This document shows positions 8,300 to 14,273 of a DNA stretch of 24,290 nucleotides, piece by piece. The notes under the pieces were generated by a model that worked only from the letters and a program-made list of their open reading frames with translations, searched no databases and was not told where the DNA came from. The stretch is from UBA9676 sp036522155. Lineage in GTDB: Bacteria > Actinomycetota > Actinomycetes > Streptosporangiales > Streptosporangiaceae. The stretch is taken from assembly GCA_036522155.1 (NCBI GenBank), contig DATDGI010000096.1:1-24290 (forward strand). The letters are read 5' to 3'. Both the position numbers and the translations under genes were made by a program. Position 1 is the first letter of the stretch. The number at the start of each line of letters is the position of its first letter.

Positions 8300-9376
8300 T
8301 CAGTGGCGGCGCGGGTAGGCGCGGGCGACCGCGAGGAAGAGGTCGTTCTCCTCCTCGTCCCCGATCGATATCCGGGCGCCGTCGCCGGCGAAAGGCCGGA
8401 TGGCGACCCCGCTGCGGGCGCAGGCGGCGGCGAAGTCCTCGGTGTCGCCCGCCAGCGGCAGCCAGACGAAATTGGCCTCGGTCGGCGGCACCGTCCAGCC
8501 CCGGCCGAGCAGGTCGTCGCGGACCCGGGTGCGTTCGGCGACCACCTGCCCGACCCGGGCCAGCAGTTCCGGCTCGGCGGCCAGCGACGCGAGCGCGGCG
8601 GCCTGCGCGACCGCGTTGACCGAGAACGGCAGCAGGGTCTTGCGCACCGCCCCGGTGACCGGCTCGTGCCCGATCACGTAACCGACCCGCAGCCCGGCCA
8701 GCCCGTACGCCTTGGAGAAGGTCCGCAGGACGGCGACGTTCGGCCGCTCACGGTAGCTGTCAAGCCCGTCCGGCACCGCCGGGTCCCGCACATACTCGCC
8801 GTAGGCCTCGTCCAGCACTACCAGGCAGTCCGCGGGCACCTGATCAAGGAACTTGTCCAGTTCCGCGCGGTGAACCACGGTGCCGGTCGGGTTGTTCGGG
8901 TTGCACACGAAGATGAGCCTGGTCCGGCCGGTGATCGCGGCCGCCATGGCCGGCAGGTCGTGGGCCTGGTCCTGGAGCGGGACCCGCACCGCGTCCGCGC
9001 CAGCCAGCTTGACCAGGGTCGGGTAAGCCTCGAACGAGCGCCACGCGTACATGACCTCGGTGCCCGGTTCTGCGGTCGCCGTGAGCAGTTGCTGGGCCAC
9101 CCCGACCGAGCCGCAGCCGACCGCGACGTGCTCGGGCGGCACGCGGTGCCGGCGGGCGATCGCCTCGGTCAGTTCGGCCGCCCCGTTGTCCGGGTACCGG
9201 TTGACCCCGGTGCATGCCTCCGCGATGACCTCCACCACCGATGGCAGCGGGCCATACGGGGACTCGTTGGAGGACAGCTTGATGGCGCGCCCGTCCGGGC
9301 CGGCCACCCGCTGGCCCGGCTTGAACGGGGCAAAGTCGTCCAGGACGCGGCGGAACCGTGGCAATGGTGCTGGCAC
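8300..9376 (-). CDS. Histidinol-phosphate / aromatic amino acid aminotransferase (HisC2/Pat-like)
   Basis: A 358-residue fold-type I PLP aminotransferase. Motifs include SSNESPYGPLPSV (35-47), RYPDNG (60-65), CNPNNPTGT (158-166), VLDEAYGEY (188-195) and RTFSKAYGLAGLR with the PLP lysine Lys222. The family interconverts histidinol phosphate and imidazole acetol phosphate, or makes phenylalanine/tyrosine from the keto acids. The YGPLPSV form resembles the mycobacterial Rv3772 (HisC2/Pat) branch, and no other his gene is nearby, so an aromatic aminotransferase role is likely but unproven. The GTG start at 9376 has AGGAGG 5 bases upstream, the strongest SD site in the window. The macro-domain gene lies 48 bases upstream on the same strand. 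Confidence 0.9.
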   Translation of the reverse strand: MPAPLPRFRRVLDDFAPFKPGQRVAGPDGRAIKLSSNESPYGPLPSVVEVIAEACTGVNRYPDNGAAELTEAIARRHRVPPEHVAVGCGSVGVAQQLLTATAEPGTEVMYAWRSFEAYPTLVKLAGADAVRVPLQDQAHDLPAMAAAITGRTRLIFVCNPNNPTGTVVHRAELDKFLDQVPADCLVVLDEAYGEYVRDPAVPDGLDSYRERPNVAVLRTFSKAYGLAGLRVGYVIGHEPVTGAVRKTLLPFSVNAVAQAAALASLAAEPELLARVGQVVAERTRVRDDLLGRGWTVPPTEANFVWLPLAGDTEDFAAACARSGVAIRPFAGDGARISIGDEEENDLFLAVARAYPRRH

Positions 9377-9424
9377 CTGATCCTCCTGAGCCGAACCTGA
9401 TGGCCCCAGTCTGCCACCGGGAGA

Positions 9425-9943
9425 TCAGTGCTGGAGCGAGGCGAGCACCTGGGCGAAGATCGCCTGCATATCCGCCCCGAAGAGCACGAACCGGGCCTCG
9501 TCCAGCGGGCTGGCGGCCTGGCTGACGGTAGTGAGGGCGATCCGCGCCGAGTCCTCGGCCGGCCATCCGTAGGCGCCCGCCGACACCGCCGGGAAGGCGA
9601 CGGTTGTCGCGCCAAGTTCGCCGGCGATGCCCAGCGACCGCGCGTAGCACGACGCCAGCACCGCGGAACGGTCCTCGGTAAAGCTGTAGACCGGGCCGAC
9701 CGTGTGGATCACCCAGCGCGCGGGCAGGTCGCCGGCCGTGGTGGCGACCGCCTGGCCGGGCGGCAGCCCATCCGGGTACCGCGACGCCCGGAGCTCGCGG
9801 CAGGCGGCCACGATCGCCGGGCCGCCCCGCCGGTGGATGGCCCCGTCCACCCCGCCCCCGCCGAGCAGGGAGGAGTTCGCGGCGTTGACGATGGCGTCGA
9901 CCCGCTGCTGGGTGATGTCTCCGAGGGCCAGGGTGATCTTCAT
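9425..9943 (-). CDS. Macro domain protein, likely ADP-ribose-1''-phosphate or O-acetyl-ADP-ribose deacetylase
   Basis: A 172-residue single macro domain. It shows the YmdB/MacroD signatures: GDITQQRVDAIVNAANSSL with the NAAN motif, LGGGGVDGAIHRRGG (ligand loop), WVIHTVGP, and FPAVSAGAYGWP (second phosphate loop). Members remove acetyl or ADP-ribose groups from O-acetyl-ADP-ribose or ADP-ribosylated substrates. I chose the ATG at 9943, matching the family MKI start. A TTG at 9949 would add two residues and is better spaced from the weak GGGGAAG (9960-9954), so either is possible. It is probably co-transcribed with the aminotransferase gene 48 bases downstream. Confidence 0.9.
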   Translation of the reverse strand: MKITLALGDITQQRVDAIVNAANSSLLGGGGVDGAIHRRGGPAIVAACRELRASRYPDGLPPGQAVATTAGDLPARWVIHTVGPVYSFTEDRSAVLASCYARSLGIAGELGATTVAFPAVSAGAYGWPAEDSARIALTTVSQAASPLDEARFVLFGADMQAIFAQVLASLQH

Positions 9944-9984
9944 CGCCAAGTGACTTCCCCGCTAGCTGAGTCTTTCCATCGAGT

Positions 9985-10149
9985 ATGGCGGCTGCCGGTC
10001 CGGCCGTAAGAACTCCGCCGCCGACCGACACAAATGGGGCGGGCGGCATCCGCACTCGCGATCTTGAGGCCGCGATCGAAGACCTCGCTGCCGGGCGGAC
10101 GGTGAGCGTTGGCGAAACGGAGGCGTTCGGCTGCAGCATCATCTGGTAG
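9985..10149 (+). pseudogene. C-terminal remnant of a thioredoxin-like (redoxin family) gene
   Basis: This short open frame encodes 54 residues. The last ~33 (RTRDLEAAIEDLAAGR...TEAFGCSIIW) match the recalled C-terminal pattern of thioredoxin-like family proteins: a DLR-AI-LLAG helix followed by a T-AFGCSIKW tail. The catalytic thioredoxin fold that should precede it is missing: an in-frame stop lies at 9967-9969 and the macro-domain gene begins just beyond. There is no SD site before the ATG at 9985. I therefore read it as the 3' end of a decayed or truncated gene. Expression as a tiny protein is not excluded. The family match is from memory of the motif, not from a search. Confidence 0.5.
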
Positions 10150-10172
10150 GCCGGTACTGGCGTTCCGCCTGA

Positions 10173-10188
10173 CTCGCCGGCCGGCGAG
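10173..10188. promoter_or_regulatory. Perfect 16-bp palindrome upstream of transaldolase
   Basis: CTCGCCGGCCGGCGAG is fully self-complementary without a loop and ends 31 bases before the tal ATG. It could be an operator or, after the redoxin remnant, part of an old terminator. Its all-GC core makes chance occurrence more likely than for the AT-containing palindromes elsewhere. Confidence 0.3.
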
Positions 10189-10219
10189 CGGGCTGCTGGA
10201 TGCTGAGCGGAGGAAGAAC

Positions 10220-11320
10220 ATGGCAGTCAACCTCAATCTGCTGCGGCTGCGTGAGGCGGGCGTCTCCATCTGGCTGGACACGCTGTCGCGCGAGCTGCTC
10301 GACAGCGGCGGGCTGGCCGAGCTGATCAGCGACTATGGCGTCACCGGGGCGACGTCCAACCCGACGATTTTCGCCCGGGCGATCACCGGCTCCGACCGGT
10401 ACGACGGTCAGCTGAGGAACCTGGTGTCGGGCGGGGAGCGCGACCCGCAGGAGCTGTTCTTTTCGCTCGCGCTCGACGACGTCCGTACCGCCGCCCGCCT
10501 GCTCCGCCCGGCCTACCAGGCCAGCGAGGGCAGTGACGGGTTCATCTCGTTCGAGTGCACCCCCGATCTGGCCGATGACACCGAGGCCACTGTCGCCCAG
10601 GCCGCCAGCCTGTGGCGGCGGCTCGGCCAGCCGAACGTGATGATCAAGGTCCCGGGCACGGCCGCGGGACTGCCCGCGATCGAGGAGCTGACCCGCCGCG
10701 GCGTGAACATCAACGTCACGCTGCTGTTCTCGATCGAGCGCTACGAGCAGGTGATCGACGCCTACCTGCGTGGCCTGTCGAGGCGGGCGGAAGCGGGCGA
10801 GCCGGTGGACAGGACCGTCTCGGTGGCGTCGTTCTTCCTGTCACGCATCGACTCCAAGGCCGACCCGCTGCTCGATGCGGACTCGCCGCTGCGCGGCCAG
10901 CTGGCGATCGCCAGCGCCCGCGCCGCCTACCAGCGCTACCTGGCCAAGTTCGCCGGCCCGGGCTGGGAGCAGCTCCGCGAACTCGGGGCCAGGCCACAGC
11001 AGCCGCTGTGGGCCAGCACCGGAACCAAGAACCCCGGCTACTCCGACGTGCGCTACGTGTCGGAGCTGATCGGCCCGGGAGTGATCAACACCATGCCCGA
11101 GCACACGCTGCGCACGTTCGGCGATCATGGGGTGGTCGCGCGCACGCTCGATGCCGACCCGGGCGGCGCACAGCAGACCCTCTCCGCCGCCGCGGCCGCC
11201 GGGATCGACCTGGCCAGCCTCACAAGCCAGCTTGAGCGCGAGGGTGTCCGCTCGTTCTGCGACTCCTACCATGAGCTGATGGACTGCATCGAGCGCAAGC
11301 TCACTGCGGTAGCACCCTGA
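10220..11320 (+). CDS. tal: Transaldolase
   Basis: Transaldolase moves a dihydroxyacetone unit between sedoheptulose-7-phosphate and glyceraldehyde-3-phosphate in the non-oxidative pentose phosphate pathway. The 366-residue product has the length of the actinobacterial Tal class. Motifs: SIWLDTLSRELL near the start, GVTGATSNPTIFARAI (about 41-56, transaldolase signature 1), and NVMIKVPGTAAGLPAI with the Schiff-base lysine Lys143. Others are GVNINVTLLFS, VASFFLSRID and QPLWASTGTKNPGYSD. The ATG at 10220 follows GGAGGA (10209-10214) at good spacing; upstream in-frame ATG codons do not fit the family. No transketolase or zwf gene is in view, so it stands apart from the usual pentose phosphate cluster. 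It converges with the methyltransferase gene 9 bases away. Confidence 0.94.
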   Translation: MAVNLNLLRLREAGVSIWLDTLSRELLDSGGLAELISDYGVTGATSNPTIFARAITGSDRYDGQLRNLVSGGERDPQELFFSLALDDVRTAARLLRPAYQASEGSDGFISFECTPDLADDTEATVAQAASLWRRLGQPNVMIKVPGTAAGLPAIEELTRRGVNINVTLLFSIERYEQVIDAYLRGLSRRAEAGEPVDRTVSVASFFLSRIDSKADPLLDADSPLRGQLAIASARAAYQRYLAKFAGPGWEQLRELGARPQQPLWASTGTKNPGYSDVRYVSELIGPGVINTMPEHTLRTFGDHGVVARTLDADPGGAQQTLSAAAAAGIDLASLTSQLEREGVRSFCDSYHELMDCIERKLTAVAP

Positions 11321-11329
11321 TCACCACGA

Positions 11330-12115
11330 TCATCGGCGCCCGCCCGGCTTCCGGCCGGCGACGAGGACGTAACCCAGATAGGGGACGGCCTTGGCCACGC
11401 GGGGCATGAGCCACACCATCTTGCGGGCACAGGCAGGCCGGACGGCGACCCGTCCCATCACGGCCAGGCTGCCCGCGAGCCCCTCGTCGGCCAGGAAACC
11501 GCGGGGGGTCATCATCTCGAACGGGCCGGACTCAGCCGTCAGGCCGGCCAGCCCGGCGCCGGCGTAGATGTCCAGCCATTCCTCGACCGTGTCGAACGAC
11601 ATGCCCGGGCAGACCTGCCCGAGGAAGACCTCCCGCGCCTGGTCCGTGGGCGGCTGCCGCCAGCAGAACTCGGTCGCCAGGACCCGTCCGCCCGGGGCGC
11701 AGACCCGCACCAGCTCGGCCGCCGCCTTCCGGCGGTCGACGAACATCGTGACCGCCTCGGCGATGACGACGCCGAACGAGCCGTCGGCGAACGGCAGGGC
11801 GCAGATGTCGCCCTTCTCGACCGTGATCCGGCCCGCCTGGCCGGACGTGGCGACGTTCGCCGCCGCCCGCTCCAGCATCAGGGGCGTGATGTCCACCGCG
11901 GTGACGCGGGCGCCGTACCGGCGGGCGATCTCCACCGCCGTCGTCGCCACCCCGCAGCCGGCGTCGAGGACCCGGCTCTGCGCGCCAATCCCCGCCTTGG
12001 CCAGCAGCGCCTCGGTCGCGGCCCGCCCGCCGGGGTGGATGACCCGCTTCCCGATCACGGCCATGAACGTGTAAGGGTCCAGCGAAGCCACGTTGATGTC
12101 AGCGGGTCTGGTCAT
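11330..12115 (-). CDS. Class I SAM-dependent methyltransferase, divergent from the ArsR-rhodanese operon
   Basis: The 261-residue protein has a standard SAM-binding fold: motif I VLDAGCGVATTA (49-60), motif II acidic residue in VTAVDITP (71-78), EKGDICALPFADGSF (100-114), and post-motif CAPGGRVLATEF. It is unusually Cys-rich (54, 105, 139, 151, 169, 229); Cys151 and Cys169 flank the substrate-side insertion. The substrate is unknown. It is not a clear ArsM: the typical ArsM Cys pattern is not recognised. The ATG at 12115 has GGAGG a few bases upstream; a TTG at 12133 would extend it. An operator copy (12129-12146) abuts its SD site and a second lies before the ArsR gene, so shared control is likely. 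Methylation of a sulfur or metalloid compound is a context-based guess. Confidence 0.85.
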   Translation of the reverse strand: MTRPADINVASLDPYTFMAVIGKRVIHPGGRAATEALLAKAGIGAQSRVLDAGCGVATTAVEIARRYGARVTAVDITPLMLERAAANVATSGQAGRITVEKGDICALPFADGSFGVVIAEAVTMFVDRRKAAAELVRVCAPGGRVLATEFCWRQPPTDQAREVFLGQVCPGMSFDTVEEWLDIYAGAGLAGLTAESGPFEMMTPRGFLADEGLAGSLAVMGRVAVRPACARKMVWLMPRVAKAVPYLGYVLVAGRKPGGRR

Positions 12116-12128
12116 GACCCCTCCAACC

Positions 12129-12146
12129 TTCAAACGAATACTTGAA
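12129..12146. promoter_or_regulatory. Operator copy 1, TTCAA-N8-TTGAA
   Basis: TTCAAACGAATACTTGAA contains perfect inverted arms TTCAA/TTGAA with an 8-base spacer. It is AT-rich in GC-rich DNA. It lies just upstream of the methyltransferase SD site, where a bound repressor would block transcription. It matches copy 2 at 12181-12198 at 15 of 18 positions. Confidence 0.6.
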
Positions 12147-12170
12147 TAGGCTGACAGCGCGGTACGAGTC

Positions 12171-12200
12171 TTGTCAAGTATTCAAACGAGTAATTGACAA
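12171..12200. promoter_or_regulatory. Operator copy 2 inside back-to-back TTGACA boxes
   Basis: Perfect arms TTGTCAA (12171-12177) and TTGACAA (12194-12200) enclose 16 bases. The inner stretch starts the second operator copy, TTCAAACGAGTAATTGAC (12181-12198), a direct repeat of copy 1 offset by 52 bases. Each arm supplies a TTGACA -35 box, one facing each gene. On the minus strand TTGACA (12177-12172) has a poor -10 candidate CAGCCT (12153-12148, spacer 18). Binding here would control both directions. Confidence 0.6.
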
Positions 12201-12222
12201 TGATCCTCACCGCGGGGATCAT
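12194..12222 (+). promoter_or_regulatory. Leaderless promoter of the ArsR-rhodanese operon
   Basis: A consensus -35 TTGACA (12194-12199), a 17-base spacer and a -10 GATCAT (12217-12222, 4 of 6 to TATAAT) end 6 bases before the GTG at 12229. No good SD site precedes that GTG, so the transcript is probably leaderless. The -35 overlaps operator copy 2. Confidence 0.6.
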
Positions 12223-12228
12223 GGCAGC

Positions 12229-12906
12229 GTGGGAGACCCGGCCGCCAAGGATGCGCTGTTCGACGCCTTCGCCGAGGTGGCGAAGGCGCTGGCCAGCGGG
12301 CGGCGGGCGGAGATCGCCGACCTGCTCGCCCAGGGCGAGCGGCCGGTCGACGAGATCGCCACCGAGATCGGCCAGAGCGTGGCGAACACCTCCCACCACC
12401 TGCGGGCGATGGCCCGGGCCGGCATCGTGACCACCCGCCGCGACGGGACCCGCATCTTCTACCGGCTGGCCAGCGACCGGGTGGCCGAGCTGTGGGCGGC
12501 GCTGCGTGACGTGGCGGCCGAGCATGTGGCCGGGCTGGAACGGCTGGCGCGGGCCTACCTGGGTGAGCGCGACGGCATCGAGGTCGTCGGCCGGACCGAA
12601 CTGGCGGCCCGGCTGCAGCGCGGCGAGGTCGTGGTGCTCGACGTCCGCCCGGCGGCGGAATATGAGTCCGGGCACATCGCGGGGGCACGTTCCACGCCCG
12701 TCGGCGAGCTCCGCCGCCATCTGCGCGCCCTGCCGCCCGGCGCCGACGTGGTCGCCTACTGCCGGGGCGCCTATTGCGTGTACGCCGACGAGGCGGTGCG
12801 GGAACTGAACCGCCAGGGGTTCCGCGCCCGGCGCCTCATCGACGGTTTCCCGGAGTGGAAGCGGGCCGGCCTGCCGGTGGCAGCGGCCGCGGCCGGAGGG
12901 GGTTAG
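12229..12906 (+). CDS. ArsR/SmtB-family repressor fused to a rhodanese domain
   Basis: The 225-residue protein has an N-terminal winged helix (about 5-95) with the ArsR recognition region DEIATEIGQSVANTSHHLRAM and wing TTRRDGTRIFYRL. A C-terminal rhodanese domain follows (about 120-220): VVLDVRPAAEYESGHIAGA, active-site loop YCRGAYCVYA with Cys178 and a second Cys183, and the terminal GFPEWKRAGLPV. The DNA-binding half has no cysteine, so any thiol or persulfide chemistry must occur in the rhodanese loop. Known relatives are annotated as ArsR-rhodanese regulators; ligands are mostly unassigned. The GTG at 12229 was chosen because the ArsR fold starts there and a promoter ends 6 bases upstream. 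It probably represses its own operon and the divergent methyltransferase gene. Confidence 0.88.
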   Translation: MGDPAAKDALFDAFAEVAKALASGRRAEIADLLAQGERPVDEIATEIGQSVANTSHHLRAMARAGIVTTRRDGTRIFYRLASDRVAELWAALRDVAAEHVAGLERLARAYLGERDGIEVVGRTELAARLQRGEVVVLDVRPAAEYESGHIAGARSTPVGELRRHLRALPPGADVVAYCRGAYCVYADEAVRELNRQGFRARRLIDGFPEWKRAGLPVAAAAAGGG

Positions 12907-12908
12907 CG

Positions 12909-14273
12909 GTGGCCGGAACGCTGATCGTGCCGATCGTGGACGAGGGCCTGGGGAACTCGGCCTACCTGGTGGACCTGGGGGACGGCCGGGCGCTGGCCGT
13001 CGATGTGCCGCGGGACCTGCGGGCTGTCCGGTCGGCCGCCGGGCGGCACGGGCTGACGGCCGCGTTCGCCGCCGACACGCACCTGCACGCCGACTTCCTG
13101 TCCGGGGCGCTCCAGCTGGCCGCCGAGGACGGCGCCCAGATCCTCGCGTCCGCGGCCGGGTGCCGGGCCTACGGTCACCGGGGGCTGGCTGACGGCGATG
13201 AGGTTGACCTGGGCGGGCTGACCTTGCGGGTCTGGGCTACCCCCGGCCACACCGCCGAGCACCTTGCCTACCTGCTGCTCGACGGGGCGCAGGTGCTGGC
13301 GGTGTTCACCGGGGGGTCGCTGCTGGTCGGCGCGGCCGCCCGCACCGACCTGTCCGGCCCGGAGCACACCCTGCCGCTGGCCCGGTCACAGCACGCCTCC
13401 CTGGGCCGGCTGCTCACCCTGCCCGATGCCACGCCGGTGTACCCGACCCATGGTGCAGGGTCGTTCTGTTCCGCCCCGCCCGGGGCGGAACGCACCACCA
13501 CCATCGGGCGGGAACGAGCCACCAACCCGCTGCTGGCGGCCGCCGGCGAGGACGCGTTCGTGGACGCGCTGCTGGCCAGCCTGGGCACCTTCCCCGGCTA
13601 TTTCCTGCGGCTGCCCGAGGAGAACCGGCGCGGCCCGGCGGTCGTGCCCGCCACCCCGGTGCTCACCCCACTGGACCCAGGCCAGGTCCGCGCGCTCCAG
13701 AACGACGGCGGCCAGGTCATCGACGTGCGCCCGGCCGTGGACTACACCGCCGGTCACATCCCGGGCTCGCTGGCCATCCCGCTGCGCGATGCGTTCGCGA
13801 CCTGGCTGGGCTGGCTGGTGCCCGGCCCCGGCACCCCGCTCATCATCATCGCCGGCCCCGGCCAGGACCTGACCGAGGTCATCTGGCAGGCGCTGAAGAT
13901 CGGATACGAGAACCTCGCCGGAATGGTGGACGGCGGCATGCCAGCCTGGGAAGCCGCCGGGCTGCCGGTCGCCGCCACCCCGCTGCTCACCCCCGGCCAG
14001 GTGGATCCGGCCACCGTCATCGACGTGCGGCAGGCCAGCGAGTATGCCGCCGGGCACCTGCCCGGCGCCCGCCATATCGAGCTCGGCACGCTCACCAGCC
14101 AGGCCCCCGCCGTGGCCGGCCGTCCGGTCGTGACCATGTGCGGGCACGGCGAGCGCGCCACCACCGCCGCCAGCGTGCTGGAGCAGGCCGGGCACACCGC
14201 CCTGGCGGTCCTGCCCGGCGGCCCGCCCGACTGGGCCGATGCCACCGGGCTGGCGCTGGAGAGGGGCGCGTGA
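12909..14273 (+). CDS. MBL-fold protein with two rhodanese domains (CstB-like architecture)
   Basis: The 454-residue protein has three domains. Residues ~1-240 are a metallo-beta-lactamase fold with DTHLHADFLSG (His58, His60, Asp62), TPGHTAEH (His114) and YPTHGAGSFC (His181). Residues ~250-345 are a rhodanese-like domain whose loop reads IAGPGQD, with no Cys, so it is inactive as a sulfurtransferase. Residues ~355-450 are a rhodanese with Cys411 in MCGHGERA, probably active. The MBL-pseudoRHOD-RHOD order matches S. aureus CstB, a persulfide dioxygenase-sulfurtransferase. The metal-ligand Asp of ETHE1-type dioxygenases (FTGDALL) is Gly136 here (FTGGSLL), so dioxygenase activity is uncertain. 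The GTG start lies 2 bases after the arsR stop, with a GGAGG-type SD site inside the arsR end. It overlaps the MFS gene by 4 bases. Confidence 0.88.
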   Translation: MAGTLIVPIVDEGLGNSAYLVDLGDGRALAVDVPRDLRAVRSAAGRHGLTAAFAADTHLHADFLSGALQLAAEDGAQILASAAGCRAYGHRGLADGDEVDLGGLTLRVWATPGHTAEHLAYLLLDGAQVLAVFTGGSLLVGAAARTDLSGPEHTLPLARSQHASLGRLLTLPDATPVYPTHGAGSFCSAPPGAERTTTIGRERATNPLLAAAGEDAFVDALLASLGTFPGYFLRLPEENRRGPAVVPATPVLTPLDPGQVRALQNDGGQVIDVRPAVDYTAGHIPGSLAIPLRDAFATWLGWLVPGPGTPLIIIAGPGQDLTEVIWQALKIGYENLAGMVDGGMPAWEAAGLPVAATPLLTPGQVDPATVIDVRQASEYAAGHLPGARHIELGTLTSQAPAVAGRPVVTMCGHGERATTAASVLEQAGHTALAVLPGGPPDWADATGLALERGA

